In this document: positions 1-9,098 of the stretch, one piece after another
Layout: the number at the start of each line of letters is the position of its first letter
Numbering within the stretch: the stretch's first letter is position 1
Origin: Streptomyces candidus
GTDB lineage: Bacteria; Actinomycetota; Actinomycetes; Streptomycetales; Streptomycetaceae
Assembly: GCF_014207445.1 (NCBI RefSeq)
Contig: NZ_JACHEM010000001.1
Coordinates: 620,001-684,000, forward strand
Length of the DNA: 64,000 nucleotides
Reading direction: 5' to 3'
Position numbers and translations under genes: made by a program
Notes under the pieces: generated by a model
What the model saw: only the letters and a program-made list of their open reading frames with translations
What the model was told of the DNA's origin: nothing
Databases searched by the model: none

Positions 1-586
1 CGCCGCGTACTCGCGCGCGGCAGTCCGTTGAGGAGATCGCGAGCGCGGGCACTTCCACGAGGGAGACGCCGCCCTCGGGCAGCCCGTCGGACGACAGGTC
101 GTGTCCGGGCCGGGTGACCCCGATGAAGTGGGCGAGGGCGAAGAGTTCCTCGGCGTCGCGCCAGGTGAGGATCTGCGAAAGCGCGTCGGCACCGGTGATG
201 AAGAACAGGTCCGCGTCGGCGTTGAGCGCGCGCAGGTCCCGCAGGGTGTCGATGGTGTACGTCGGCCCACCGCGATCGATGTCGATGCGGCTGACCGAGA
301 ACTGCGGGTTGGACGCGGTCGCGATGACCGTCATCAGGTAGCGGTCCTCGGCGGGTGTGACCAGCTTGTGGCTCTTCTGCCACGGCTCTCCGGTCGGTAC
401 GAACACCACCTCGTCGAGGTGGAAGAGTGCGGCCACCTCGCTGGCGGCCACCAGGTGGCCGTGGTGGATCGGGTCGAACGTGCCGCCCATGACGCCGATC
501 CGTCGCTTGCCCGTACCGTCCGCGCTGTGCACGCGGCTCACTCTGTCCCTACCGGCCGGGCCGGTGGGCATTTCCTGCTCTCCCAT
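1..586 (-). CDS. nadD: Nicotinate-nucleotide adenylyltransferase, 3' end cut by window edge
   Basis: Transfers AMP from ATP to nicotinate mononucleotide to form deamido-NAD in cytosolic NAD synthesis. Reading leftwards from the ATG at 586, the protein opens with a short tail ([13 protein letters not shown]), then the nucleotidyltransferase signature [11 protein letters not shown] around residues 34-44. The late motif [12 protein letters not shown] lies at the window edge, so about 195 residues are visible and only a short C-terminus is missing. The family is usually 190-230 residues. It lies downstream of the small membrane gene on the same strand, with a 49-bp gap. A start further in, near the [10 protein letters not shown] segment, would also give a functional fold. 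Confidence 0.95.
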   Translation of the reverse strand, partial: MGEQEMPTGPAGRDRVSRVHSADGTGKRRIGVMGGTFDPIHHGHLVAASEVAALFHLDEVVFVPTGEPWQKSHKLVTPAEDRYLMTVIATASNPQFSVSRIDIDRGGPTYTIDTLRDLRALNADADLFFITGADALSQILTWRDAEELFALAHFIGVTRPGHDLSSDGLPEGGVSLVEVPALAISSTDCRARVRG

Positions 587-635
587 GCGTGCAGACCCTA
601 CTGGCCCGGGTGCCCGGCCCGGACCCCCGGTCCGT

Positions 636-803
636 TCAGCGGTCCCGGTTGAAGCGGGTGGTGATCCAGAGCAGCAGCATGAGCGCGATGAAGGCGCCAC
701 CGCCGGTGACCAGGGGGCTGATGGAGGCGTGCTCGTCGACGTGCGTGGAGCCCTCACCGGAGGCGAGGGTCACGAGCTGTGCTGCGGTGCTGTGGAAACT
801 CAT
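636..803 (-). CDS. Small single-pass membrane protein, 55 aa
   Basis: Function unknown. The ATG at 803 gives a 55-residue protein ([18 protein letters not shown]...) with one hydrophobic segment, about residues 34-48 ([20 protein letters not shown]), followed by a short basic end (NRDR). The arrangement suggests a membrane anchor with most of the N-terminus outside. An upstream in-frame start at 875 would add 24 residues, but that stretch looks non-coding and an AGG about 9 nt before 803 supports the short form. It sits directly upstream of nadD and divergent from the M48 protease. A small protein of this kind occurs beside nadD in other streptomycetes, from memory. Confidence 0.7.
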   Translation of the reverse strand: MSFHSTAAQLVTLASGEGSTHVDEHASISPLVTGGGAFIALMLLLWITTRFNRDR

Positions 804-998
804 CTTCGCGGACCTATCGGGAGACGGAGGGGAGACTTCGGCAACATCGTATGCGGCGTGGCCGGGCACGCTCACGCCGACTCAGTCGTTGAGGCGATAT
901 CGGGCCCCGGGCAACCGGTCCGGGGCGGGTCGGCGTCAGCAAGGGGGAAGCCCTGGGAGGGCCCCTTAGGCTGAGGGCCGTCCGGGGGACGGGACATG

Positions 999-1010
999 TC
1001 TCGTACGAGA
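999..1010. promoter_or_regulatory. 12-bp perfect palindrome in the leader of the M48 gene
   Basis: TCTCGTACGAGA is a perfect palindrome ending 13 nt before the ATG at 1024, overlapping the region where the mRNA leader and ribosome site lie. A TAGGCT at 967-972 could be the -10 element. A dimeric regulator site is possible, but no regulator is identified. Confidence 0.3.
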
Positions 1011-1023
1011 GCAGAGGTCAGTC

Positions 1024-2142
1024 ATGACAGACGGCAATCACGAGCAGGGACAGGGCAGCGAGCAGGGGGGCGGCGGTTTCACGGGCGGTGACCGGGAGAG
1101 GCTTCCCGGTCGGCAGCGCAGGCGGTTTCCCGGTATTTCCTCCCGGGCGTACGAGCACCCGGCGGACCGGTCGGCCTTGGTGGCGCTGCGCAAGCTGAGC
1201 GGTTTTGACACGGTCTTCAAGGCTCTGAGCGGTCTGCTGCCGGAGCGGAGTCTGCGACTGCTGTTCCTGTCCGACTCGGTGCGGGTGAGCGACGAGCAGT
1301 TCTCGCACCTGAACTCGATGCTGCGGGACGCCTGTTACATCCTGGACCTGGAGAAGGTTCCGGCGATGTACGTCACGCAGGACCCGAAGCCCAACGCGAT
1401 GTGCATCGGTCTCGACGAGCCGATCATCGTGGTGACGACGGGTTTGGTGGAGCTCCTCGACGAGGAGGAGATGCGGGCGGTCGTCGGGCACGAGGTGGGA
1501 CACGCTTTGTCCGGACATTCGGTCTACCGGACGGTCCTCCTGTTCCTGACGAGTCTGGCACTGAAGGTCGCGTGGATTCCGCTGGGCAACATCGCGATCA
1601 TGGCGATCATCACGGGGCTGCGGGAGTGGTTCCGCAAGTCGGAGCTTTCTGCGGACCGGGCCGGGCTGCTGGTGGGTCAGGACCTTCAGGCGTCGATGCG
1701 CGGGCTGATGAAGATCGCCGGCGGCAATCACCTGCACGAGATGAACGTGGACGCGTTCCTCAAGCAGGCAGAGGAGTACGAGGCGGGCGGCGATCTGCGC
1801 GACTCGGTACTGAAGATCATGAACGTGCTGCCGCGTTCGCACCCGTTCACCACGGTACGGGCGGCGGAGCTGAAGAAATGGGCCGAGAGCCGTGACTACC
1901 AGCGGGTCATGGACGGTCACTACCCGCGGCGGGACGAGGACAAGGACACCTCCGTGACGGATTCGTTCAAGGAGTCCGCCTCCCACTACGCGGACACGGT
2001 CCGCACCAGCAAGGACCCGCTGATGAAGCTGGTCGGGGACATCGCGGGCGGCGCCGGGGACCTGGGCGGGAAACTCCGCGGGAAGTTCGGCGGAGGCAAT
2101 GGGTCCGGCTCGACCGGTACCGGTTCCGGCCCGGCGGCGTGA
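1024..2142 (+). CDS. M48 family membrane-associated zinc metalloprotease
   Basis: Peptidase M48 (Ste24/HtpX-like). The zinc motif HEVGH is at about residues 156-160 inside AVVGHEVGHALSGHS, and the expected downstream acidic ligand is in KSELSADRAG near residue 207. Between them lies a hydrophobic stretch (about 176-205) that could be embedded in the membrane. The N-terminal 45 residues are Gly/Gln/Arg-rich and probably disordered, and the C-terminus ends in a Gly-rich tail. A GAGG 7-8 nt before the ATG supports the start. No signal peptide is apparent. The substrate is unknown. Its position next to spore-wall related membrane proteins hints at a role in envelope protein quality control or maturation, which is inference. 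Confidence 0.9.
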   Translation: MTDGNHEQGQGSEQGGGGFTGGDRERLPGRQRRRFPGISSRAYEHPADRSALVALRKLSGFDTVFKALSGLLPERSLRLLFLSDSVRVSDEQFSHLNSMLRDACYILDLEKVPAMYVTQDPKPNAMCIGLDEPIIVVTTGLVELLDEEEMRAVVGHEVGHALSGHSVYRTVLLFLTSLALKVAWIPLGNIAIMAIITGLREWFRKSELSADRAGLLVGQDLQASMRGLMKIAGGNHLHEMNVDAFLKQAEEYEAGGDLRDSVLKIMNVLPRSHPFTTVRAAELKKWAESRDYQRVMDGHYPRRDEDKDTSVTDSFKESASHYADTVRTSKDPLMKLVGDIAGGAGDLGGKLRGKFGGGNGSGSTGTGSGPAA

Positions 2143-2308
2143 CGCCGGAAGGTCGTGAGGCGGGCACGGGCGGGGGCCGGCCCGCCTCCGCCCTGTCCTC
2201 CTGTCCGTAACTGCGCTCCTCCGCGCTCGTGCCCGCGAGGGAATGCGGCGGCCCCGGGTGCCACGCGCCGCGCAGGGGCCGTCGCCCCGTCCGCACCTGC
2301 TCCTCACT

Positions 2309-2337
2309 CCCCCGAGGCGGCTCGCCGCCCGAGGGGG
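2309..2337. terminator. Bidirectional terminator hairpin between convergent genes
   Basis: The two halves, CCCCCGAGGCGGC and GCCGCCCGAGGGGG, form a GC-rich stem with a small internal mismatch. It lies between the end of the M48 gene (2142) and the end of the convergent membrane protein gene (2348). There is no T-run, as is normal for Streptomyces. Confidence 0.55.
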
Positions 2338-2347
2338 CCGCTCGTGG

Positions 2348-3520
2348 TCATCGCCGGGGCGGGGTGGGCAGCGTGTGCGGGGCCAGGGTGCCGCAGACGG
2401 CGTCGGAGGCGGTGTACGGGTCGGTGCCTGGCCGGGCTGTCGAAGGGGAAGGGGCCGTCGAAGGGGCCGGAGTCTTCGCCGCGGGAACGCCCGGCGACGC
2501 TGCACCCCGGCCTGCGAGCAACGGTTGCCAGAACTGTGGCGCGCCCGTTCCCGCCGCGCACGCGTGGGGTCCTGCCACGGTGTACGAGGCGACCACTTCC
2601 GTCCTGTGCCGGCGCAGGTCCTCCGCGTCGTAACGGAAGCGCAGTTCGCGCCGTACGGTGAACAGCGACGCGCCGTCGGCCCGTTCGCGGCCGGGGCCCG
2701 TCGCGGGGCGCAGCGGGTAGACGAAGGTGTGGTCGGCGATCACGTCGAGGACGTCGGGTGCGATCTCGGTGGCGCGCAGGGTGCCGCTGACCCGGGCCGT
2801 GCCGGCCAGGGCAACGTCGGCCGGGTCGAAGCGGACCAGCCAGCCGGCTCCTGCGGGTGCCCTTTCGCCGCGTGCCGACCGCGGGTCCGCGAAGCTCGCG
2901 TCGAACTCTTCGAGTTGGTCGGGGTCCAGCAGGATGCGCACCGGGCGGAGTGCCTTGCCCGTCAGTACGCCGGGATCGACGGAGGACTGGACGAGGTAGT
3001 CCTTGGCTGTGGTGAGGGCCGCCAGCACCTGGCTCTCCGAGAAATGCGCCGTGCCGCGGGCGACGGGGAGCTGGATGCCCTCGGCTCCGGTGCGGAACTG
3101 TGCGGCGGGGCTGTGCCGGAGAAGCTGTGCGGGCGTTCCACCGGGCACCTCTCCTGTGGGGGCCAGGGGTATCAGCGTTGCGCGCAGCGGTTCGGGACGC
3201 CGGTCGGAGGCGGCCGGCACGGGAGTGCGTACCCCCAGCCAGATCGCGGTGCCGAAGGCCAGCACCACGAGCAGCACCAGCAGGAGCACGTGTGCGCGGC
3301 CGTTTCCGGCGACCGCGGGGACGGCTGGGACGACAGGCGCGGGGGGCAGCGGACGGACGGCCGGGGCGTGGTCCGCCACGCGTTCCGACGCGGAGGATTC
3401 CTGGAGCCGGGCAGCCCGGACAAACGATTCGTCGAAGACGACGGACGGGTAGTCGTCGTCACCACTGTTGGGGAGGCCCTCGGGCGGGATGCCCTCGGGC
3501 GGGTCCGATCGACCTGCCAT
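2348..3520 (-). CDS. Single-pass membrane protein with large extracytoplasmic domain
   Basis: Function unknown; resembles the conserved Streptomyces protein recalled as SCO2583, in the neighbourhood of the spore wall synthesizing complex. The 390-residue protein has an acidic N-terminus with the motif SVVFDESFVRAARLQESSAS at 26-45, a transmembrane helix at about 77-97 (VLLLVLLVVLAFGTAIWLGV) and about 290 residues outside the membrane. The outer part contains a region reading DYLVQSSVDPGVLTG and an Arg-rich segment RRELRFRYDAEDLRRH. No enzyme motif was recognised. The adjacent gene at 3671-4276 encodes a protein with the same N-terminal motif, so the two probably share a cytoplasmic partner. 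Start ATG at 3520 is the only good one. Confidence 0.75.
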   Translation of the reverse strand: MAGRSDPPEGIPPEGLPNSGDDDYPSVVFDESFVRAARLQESSASERVADHAPAVRPLPPAPVVPAVPAVAGNGRAHVLLLVLLVVLAFGTAIWLGVRTPVPAASDRRPEPLRATLIPLAPTGEVPGGTPAQLLRHSPAAQFRTGAEGIQLPVARGTAHFSESQVLAALTTAKDYLVQSSVDPGVLTGKALRPVRILLDPDQLEEFDASFADPRSARGERAPAGAGWLVRFDPADVALAGTARVSGTLRATEIAPDVLDVIADHTFVYPLRPATGPGRERADGASLFTVRRELRFRYDAEDLRRHRTEVVASYTVAGPHACAAGTGAPQFWQPLLAGRGAASPGVPAAKTPAPSTAPSPSTARPGTDPYTASDAVCGTLAPHTLPTPPRR

Positions 3521-3670
3521 CGCTTCTCCCTGAGCACTGGGCCCTGCGGTGGGGAGAGAGTCTCCCTTTCAGAGTAGGTCGCGGGAGGCGAAGGTAAACG
3601 TTCTGGTACGGCAGAACTTCAGCACAAATCCCGCCAGTTGCAGTGGTGTTGGGGGTTTGAGATGAGGCAC

Positions 3671-4276
3671 TCAGGGGGTGGGCGGCCGGGCGGAGGACGC
3701 CGGCGCGGTGTGCTGCGCCGATGCGGAGGGGCCACTGCCGCCGGCATCGCTCTGCACGTCCAGTCCCGCGCCGGAGGCCGGTGTGTCGACCCCGGTGGCC
3801 GCGGGTGACGGCACCTGGCCGTCCCTGTTGCCGGAGGCGCCCCGGTAGACGGCGGCGAACGCGAACACCACCATGCCGATGCCCATCAGCAGGGCGAGCA
3901 GCCAGGCGACGGGGCGGTGCCAGCGTGCGGAGTTGCGGTAGGGGCGCAGGGCGCCGCCGTGCCGGCCGTACGGGGCGGGGAAGGCGCCGTCGTACCCGTC
4001 GTCGAAGCCGTGACCGTGCGGCGGGCGGAAGGGGTGCGTGCCGCGCGGGGCGTGGTCGGGCGGGTGCTTGCCCGGCCAGGGGCGGGCGGCCTCCGCGTCG
4101 GCGCGCGCCCGGGCGGCCGCCAGCAGCCGCTCCACCGCGCTGGGTTCGTGGATGGTGGCGGCTTTGACGAAGGCCTCGTCGAAAACCACGGAGGCGAAGT
4201 CCTCGTCCGCGCCCCCGCGGTCGTCGTCGGGCTCCCAGCCATCCGGGAACGGCTTGCCCTCCACGTCGTCCGGCAC
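3671..4276 (-). CDS. Single-pass membrane protein sharing the VVFDE motif with its neighbour
   Basis: Function unknown; resembles the protein recalled as SCO2584, reported near the mre/spore wall complex. From the GTG at 4276 it has 201 residues: PDDVEGKPFPDGWEPDDD, then ASVVFDEAFVKAATIHEPSA at 28-47, a basic Pro/His/Gly-rich linker, one transmembrane helix at about 122-144 and a short Ser/Ala/Gly-rich outer tail. An ATG at 4330 would add 18 residues, but a GAGG touching that ATG gives poor spacing and the extra residues look unlike coding sequence. Same strand as proA upstream and the related protein downstream, so probably cotranscribed with one or both. Confidence 0.7.
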   Translation of the reverse strand: MPDDVEGKPFPDGWEPDDDRGGADEDFASVVFDEAFVKAATIHEPSAVERLLAAARARADAEAARPWPGKHPPDHAPRGTHPFRPPHGHGFDDGYDGAFPAPYGRHGGALRPYRNSARWHRPVAWLLALLMGIGMVVFAFAAVYRGASGNRDGQVPSPAATGVDTPASGAGLDVQSDAGGSGPSASAQHTAPASSARPPTP

Positions 4277-4357
4277 CCGTTCAGCGTAGACGCAGGAGGT
4301 CGTTTTGGGCAGAGAACGCACGGAGTGCATCCTCGTCCGGGGGTGCGCCGGGACCGT

Positions 4358-5665
4358 TCAGCGGGTATGGCCGTCTCCCGTCACGATATATTTCGTCGAG
4401 GTCAGCTCGGGCAGTCCCATCGGGCCGCGCGCGTGCAGTTTCTGCGTGGAGATGCCAATTTCGGCGCCGAAGCCGAACTGTCCGCCGTCGGTGAAGCGGG
4501 TGGAGGCATTGACCGTGACGGTTGTGGAGTCGACGAGCTGAGTGAAGCGGCGGGCGGCTGCCTGTGAGGTGGTGACGATGGCTTCGGTGTGTCCGGAGGA
4601 CCAGCGGCGGATGTGGGCGACGGCGTCGTCGAGGGAGTCCACGACGGCTGCGGCGATGTCGTACGACAGGTACTCGGTTTCCCAGTCCGCCTCGACGGCC
4701 GGCAGGACAGTGGCCTTCGAGCTGCCCGCGAATGTCAGGACATGTGCGTCCGCGTGGACGGTCACGCCTGCCTCCGCGAGTGCCTCCAGGGCGCGCGGCA
4801 GGAAAGCATCCGCGATGTCCTTGTGTACGAGGAGGGTCTCGGCGGCGTTGCAGACGCTGACGCGGTGTGCCTTGGAGTTGATCAGGATGTCGACGGCCAT
4901 GTCGAGGTCGGCCCGGCTGTCGACGTAGACGTGGCAGTTTCCGGTGCCGGTCTCGATGACGGGGACGGTGGACTCTTCGACGACGGTACGGATCAGGGAG
5001 GCGCCGCCACGCGGGATGAGGACGTCGACCAGACCGCGGGCACGCATCAGCTCGCGCACCGCGTCACGGGATTCGCCGGGGACGAGCTGGACGGCGTCGG
5101 CGGGCAGCCCCGCCTGTTCGACCGCGTCGCGCACTACTCGCACCAGGGCCGTGTTGGAGGCGTACGCGGAGGAGGAGCCGCGCAGCAGTACGGCGTTGCC
5201 GGACTTGAGGCACAGGGCGGCTGCGTCGACGGTGACGTTGGGCCGTGCTTCGTAGATGATGCCGACGACGCCGAGCGGGACGCGGACCTGGCGCAGGTCG
5301 ATGCCGTTGGGCAGGGTCGAGCCGCGCACCACCTCGCCGACCGGGTCGGGCAGCGCGGCCACGTCGCGCACGTCGGAGGCGATGGCGCGTACCCGTTCGG
5401 GGGTGAGGGTGAGCCGGTCGACGACGGACTCGGCGGTGCCCGCCTCGCGGGCGCGTGCGACGTCCTCGGCGTTGGCGTCGACGATCTCTTCCGTGCGGGC
5501 GAGGAGCGCGTCGGCGACGGCGAGCAGCGCCGCGTCCTTCGTGGCGCGCGGCAGCGGCGCGAGGGCGGCTGCGGCCTCACGCGCCCGGGAGGCGGCGGCG
5601 AGGACCGGGGAGGGGCCGTCGGCGGTGTCGGCCGTGGCGTCGGCGGGAGCGGTGTGCGAGGTCAT
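4358..5665 (-). CDS. proA: Gamma-glutamyl phosphate reductase
   Basis: Second step of proline synthesis: NADPH-dependent reduction of glutamyl 5-phosphate to glutamate semialdehyde. The 435-residue protein is typical in length. The aldehyde-dehydrogenase-like core shows [32 protein letters not shown], and the nucleophile in [12 protein letters not shown] at about Cys272. The end reads [20 protein letters not shown] as in the family. The ATG at 5665 ([17 protein letters not shown]) is chosen; further upstream the frame is open but the residues look non-coding. It is separated from proB by one small gene on the same strand, so proline genes are clustered but not adjacent. Confidence 0.97.
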   Translation of the reverse strand: MTSHTAPADATADTADGPSPVLAAASRAREAAAALAPLPRATKDAALLAVADALLARTEEIVDANAEDVARAREAGTAESVVDRLTLTPERVRAIASDVRDVAALPDPVGEVVRGSTLPNGIDLRQVRVPLGVVGIIYEARPNVTVDAAALCLKSGNAVLLRGSSSAYASNTALVRVVRDAVEQAGLPADAVQLVPGESRDAVRELMRARGLVDVLIPRGGASLIRTVVEESTVPVIETGTGNCHVYVDSRADLDMAVDILINSKAHRVSVCNAAETLLVHKDIADAFLPRALEALAEAGVTVHADAHVLTFAGSSKATVLPAVEADWETEYLSYDIAAAVVDSLDDAVAHIRRWSSGHTEAIVTTSQAAARRFTQLVDSTTVTVNASTRFTDGGQFGFGAEIGISTQKLHARGPMGLPELTSTKYIVTGDGHTR

Positions 5666-5860
5666 GTCCGCAGCGTAATCCTGCGCGCGGGAGCGTTCGT
5701 CCGCTGTCCCGGACTCCGAGACGACGCCTCGTGCTGCGGCACCGCGCCGCCCGCCCCTTCCGACGGTATCGGCGGCCGGGGCGGTCCGGGGCGCTGCGCT
5801 GCGGGTCGGCGTCCGGCGCCGCGGGCCCGGGACGCTCGGTCCCGGCGGTCCGGGGGCCAC

Positions 5861-5894
5861 GCGGTGTCCGGGGCCGCGCGGTGTCCGGGGCCGC
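5861..5894. repeat. Tandem duplication of a 17-bp unit
   Basis: GCGGTGTCCGGGGCCGC occurs twice head to tail (5861-5877 and 5878-5894), ending exactly at the stop codon of the next leftward gene. It lies in the 229-bp gap between that gene and proA. No hairpin function is evident. Confidence 0.7.
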
Positions 5895-6431
5895 TCAGTA
5901 CGGGTGTACGCCGACAGGGGCCGCCGGGGGCGGGCCGTATCCCTCGGCCACCCGCTGGTGGTAGGTGTCGCGGTCGATGACTTCGAGGCCGACGATCTCC
6001 CAGGGGGGAAGTCGGGCCGTCGACCGGTGTTCGCCCCAGAGGCGCAGGGCGACCGCTGCCGCGTCGTGCAGGTCGCGGGCTTCTTCCCAGTAGCGGATTT
6101 CCGCGTGGTCGGCCGCGTAGCGGCTGGTCAGCAGGAAGGGGTGGTCGTGGGCGAGCTGTTCGAGACCCCGCCTGACCTCTGTGAGGGGCGTCTCGGTGCC
6201 GGAGACGCTCAGTGTGATGTACCAGAGGCGGGACTCCTCGGTGTTCTGCCGTTGCCGTCCGGTGCGGGGTTCGCGGTCGGCGTGCGCTTCGCGGCTTGCC
6301 GCGTCGTCGGCGCTCGGGCTGTCCTGGCCGCTGCTGTGGCTGCCGTCGTCGAAGTCCGCTCCGGCCCCGACGCTCGTCAGGGCTCGCTCAGCTGTCCCTC
6401 GGGGCGGCGCCCCCGGACGCGCTCGTCTCAC
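5895..6431 (-). CDS. Conserved hypothetical protein between proB and proA
   Basis: Function not recognised. From the GTG at 6431 there are 178 residues. The first 75 are Arg/Ser/Asp-rich and probably disordered. The conserved-looking part begins at [17 protein letters not shown] and continues through [57 protein letters not shown] to a Pro/Gly tail ending PVGVHPY. It looks like a small alpha/beta domain, cytosolic. The start is decided by a near-perfect ribosome site AGGAGG at 6438-6443, six bases before the GTG; an alternative at 6524 lacks one. A similar protein sits between proB and proA in other Streptomyces, from memory. Confidence 0.75.
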   Translation of the reverse strand: MRRARPGAPPRGTAERALTSVGAGADFDDGSHSSGQDSPSADDAASREAHADREPRTGRQRQNTEESRLWYITLSVSGTETPLTEVRRGLEQLAHDHPFLLTSRYAADHAEIRYWEEARDLHDAAAVALRLWGEHRSTARLPPWEIVGLEVIDRDTYHQRVAEGYGPPPAAPVGVHPY

Positions 6432-6602
6432 CGGCGGCCTCCTGATGCGTTTGTGTGCTGTATCCCCGCAACAAAGTTGACCAGTCCTGGGGCCGATGCG
6501 GGGGGTTTTCCCGAAGGTCTCCACCGGGAGGCTGGACTTTCAGCCGTTTCGTGGACGCCTTGGGCGTATTCGGGGACTCTTCGTCCGTTTCGCCGCTGGG
6601 TC

Positions 6603-7760
6603 TCAGGTGCGCAACAGCACCAGGTCGTCGCGGTGCACGACTTCACGCTCGTACGCGGGTCCGAGTTCCTTGGCGAGGTCACGGGTGGACCGGCCGAGAA
6701 GTTGAGGGAGTTCCTTCGCGTCGAAGTTGACGAGTCCGCGGGCGACCGCCCGGCCGGTGCTGTCGCGCAGTTCGACGGGGTCGCCCGCACCGAACTCGCC
6801 TTCGACGGCGGCGATTCCGGCGGGCAGCAGCGAGGTGCGCCGCTCGACGACGGCCCGTACGGCGCCGTCGTCCAGGGTGAGGGCGCCCTGCGGGGTGGAG
6901 GCGTGCGCGAGCCACAGCAGGCGGTCGGCGCTGCGTCGGCCGGTGCGGTGGAAGTACGTGCCGGTGTCGCGGCCGGCGAGTGCGTCGGCGGCGTACGTGG
7001 CGGAGGTCAGGACGACGGGAATGCCCGCGGCGGCGGCGATTCGGGCTGCCTCGACCTTGGTGACCATGCCGCCGGTGCCTACTCCGGCTTTTCCGGCGCT
7101 GCCGAACTGGACGTGGGCGATGTCCTCCGGGGCGGTGACCTCGGTGATGCGGGAGGTGCCGGGCTTGGCCGGATCTCCGTCGTACAGGCCGTCGACGTCC
7201 GAAAGGAGGACCAGCAGGTCGGCGCGCACGAGGTGGGCGACGAGCGCGGCGAGCCGGTCGTTGTCGCCGAAGCGGATCTCGTCGGTGGCGACGGTGTCGT
7301 TCTCGTTGACGATCGGCAGGGCGCCCATGGCCAGCAGCTGGTCGAGGGTGCGGTAGGCGTTGCGGTAGTGGGCACGGCGGCTGGTGTCGGTGCCGGTGAG
7401 CAGGACCTGGCCGACGCGCACTCCGTAGCGGGCGAAGGAGGCGGTGTAGCGGGCGACGAGGAGGCCTTGTCCGACGCTGGCGGCGGCTTGCTGCCGGGCG
7501 AGGTCCTTGGGCCGCTTGAGGAGGCCGAGGGGGGCGAGGCCTGCGGCGATGGCACCGGAGGAGACGAGGACAACTTCGCGGGTGCCGCCGGCCCTGACTT
7601 TGGCGAGTACGTCGACGAGGGCGTCGACCCGGTCGGCGTCGAGCCCCCCGGCGGCCGTGGTCAGTGAGGAGGAGCCGACCTTGACGACGACCCTGCGGGC
7701 GTCCGTGACGGCCTTCCTCGCGCTGTGTGCCGCCGTCCGGTCGCCGCTTGCCCCTGACAC
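6603..7760 (-). CDS. proB: Glutamate 5-kinase
   Basis: First, normally proline-inhibited step of proline synthesis: ATP-dependent phosphorylation of glutamate. The 385-residue protein has the amino acid kinase domain (RRVVVKVGSSSLT near residues 20-32, LVSSGAIAAG, PIVNENDTVATDEIRFGDND, GTGGMVTKVEAARIA) followed by a C-terminal PUA domain of about 80 residues ending REVVHRDDLVLL. Start is GTG at 7760 (SGASGDRTAAHSARKAV); the ribosome site is weak. The open frame continues upstream of this, but with non-coding-looking Arg-rich sequence. In many actinobacteria proB follows obg directly; here galE and glycosyltransferase genes lie between them. Confidence 0.95.
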   Translation of the reverse strand: MSGASGDRTAAHSARKAVTDARRVVVKVGSSSLTTAAGGLDADRVDALVDVLAKVRAGGTREVVLVSSGAIAAGLAPLGLLKRPKDLARQQAAASVGQGLLVARYTASFARYGVRVGQVLLTGTDTSRRAHYRNAYRTLDQLLAMGALPIVNENDTVATDEIRFGDNDRLAALVAHLVRADLLVLLSDVDGLYDGDPAKPGTSRITEVTAPEDIAHVQFGSAGKAGVGTGGMVTKVEAARIAAAAGIPVVLTSATYAADALAGRDTGTYFHRTGRRSADRLLWLAHASTPQGALTLDDGAVRAVVERRTSLLPAGIAAVEGEFGAGDPVELRDSTGRAVARGLVNFDAKELPQLLGRSTRDLAKELGPAYEREVVHRDDLVLLRT

Positions 7761-7933
7761 GTCCGTACATCCCCTCGGGTCGCCCTGTTGCTGCCTGCCC
7801 GCAATGTACGTGAGGGCAGGGGCGCCCCGCTGCGCAGTTCCGGTGGCCGGACGGGGGGACGGCCGATACCGGTCACGGGGCCGAGAAGGTCGCGGCGCGG
7901 AGGTCGCAGCCGGGGAGGACGCGAACGCCGGGG

Positions 7934-7965
7934 CGGCGGGCCCCAGGAGGTTCCGGGGCCCGCCG
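7934..7965 (-). terminator. Terminator hairpin after galE
   Basis: Perfect 11-bp stem (CGGCGGGCCCC with GGGGCCCGCCG) and 10-nt loop, about 22 bp past the galE stop codon on the minus strand and before proB. It separates galE transcription from proB. Confidence 0.7.
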
Positions 7966-7987
7966 TCGACATGTGCGCTTTTGGCAG

Positions 7988-8962
7988 TCAGCCCTGTGGG
8001 TGGCGGTGGCGCCAGCCTGCCCACGCCGACTCGACCATCTCGCGGACGCCATGGCGGGCTTCCCAGTCCAGTTCGGTGCGGATGCGTTCGGCGGAGGCCA
8101 CGACCCGGGCGGGGTCGCCGGCCCGGCGCGGGGCGATCTCGGCCTTGATGTCCTCGTGGCCGGAGACCTCGCGGATGACGTCGATCATCTCGGCGACGGA
8201 GACGCCTTCCCCCTTGCCGATGTTGAGGACGAGGCGGGCGTCGGGATCGGCGGCGAGCTTGCGGGCCGCGGCGACGTGTGCGGAGGCGATGTCGGCGACA
8301 TGGATGTAGTCGCGGACGCAGGTGCCGTCTGCCGTCGGGTAGTCGTCGCCGAAGATCAGCGGCGACCGGCCGGCCTCCAGCCGTTCGAAGACCATCGGCA
8401 CGAGATTGAAGATTCCGGGGTCGCCCAGTTCGGGGGAGGCGGCGCCGGCCACGTTGAAGTAGCGCATGCAGGCGGTGGCCATGCCGTGTGCGCGGCCGAC
8501 CGCTTCGACCATCCATTCGCCGGCCAGCTTGGTCTCGCCGTACGGGCTCAGTGGCTGGCAGGGGGTGTCCTCGGTGACCAGTTCCACGTCGGGCATTCCG
8601 TAGACGGCCGCCGAGGAGGAGAAGAGGAATCGCTTGACTCCGGCGGCGGCCGACGCTTCGAGAACGGTCTGCAGGCCGCCCACGTTCTCGTGGTAGTAGA
8701 ACAGCGGTCGGGCCACGGATTCGCCGACCTGCTTCTTCGCGGCGATGTGCACCACGCCGGTGACGGCGTGCCGCTCCAGGACGGCGTCGAGCACTGCGCG
8801 GTCGAGTACGGATCCTCGTTCCAGGGCGACGCCCGCGGGAATCCGCGTTTCGTCTCCGGTGCTCAGGTCGTCGAGCACCACGACGCTTTCACCGCCGTCG
8901 GCGAGAGCCTTTACCACGTGTGAGCCGATGTATCCCGCACCGCCCGTTACCAGCCAAGTCAT
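7988..8962 (-). CDS. galE: UDP-glucose 4-epimerase
   Basis: Extended short-chain dehydrogenase that interconverts UDP-glucose and UDP-galactose with bound NAD. The 324-residue protein starts MTWLVTGGAGYIGSH (dinucleotide fold, residues 5-15), has the SSSAAVYG serine near 117 and the catalytic YGETK with Tyr141 and Lys145, then MRYFNVAGA, DYIHVADIASAHV and LNIGKGEGVSV, all as in GalE. ATG at 8962 is preceded by TATAGT only six bases away, implying a leaderless transcript. Its divergent neighbour encodes a TagF fusion and nearby genes encode glycosyltransferases. With galU at 19.6-20.5 kb it could supply UDP-galactose or a related sugar nucleotide for a surface polymer. Confidence 0.93.
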   Translation of the reverse strand: MTWLVTGGAGYIGSHVVKALADGGESVVVLDDLSTGDETRIPAGVALERGSVLDRAVLDAVLERHAVTGVVHIAAKKQVGESVARPLFYYHENVGGLQTVLEASAAAGVKRFLFSSSAAVYGMPDVELVTEDTPCQPLSPYGETKLAGEWMVEAVGRAHGMATACMRYFNVAGAASPELGDPGIFNLVPMVFERLEAGRSPLIFGDDYPTADGTCVRDYIHVADIASAHVAAARKLAADPDARLVLNIGKGEGVSVAEMIDVIREVSGHEDIKAEIAPRRAGDPARVVASAERIRTELDWEARHGVREMVESAWAGWRHRHPQG

Positions 8963-8968
8963 GGAGGC

Positions 8969-8974
8969 ACTATA
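8969..8974 (-). promoter_or_regulatory. -10 element of a probable leaderless galE promoter
   Basis: On the minus strand TATAGT ends six bases before the galE ATG at 8962, placing the predicted transcription start at the A of the ATG. No upstream ribosome site is seen. The -35 region is weak. Confidence 0.5.
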
Positions 8975-9098
8975 CAGAGCGGCAATGACCGCCGATCGGT
9001 GCGTCTGCGGGCGGGGACGGGAGGGCTTCGTCCGTAGGCTAGCCTGACCGGGACTGCCGAAATCCCGAAGATCCTTCAGGGTTGTCCCCCAGTCGGCC

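Noticed and set aside
636..875. A 79-residue version of the small membrane protein
   Set aside because: The extra 24 residues look non-coding and the inner ATG at 803 has the better ribosome site.
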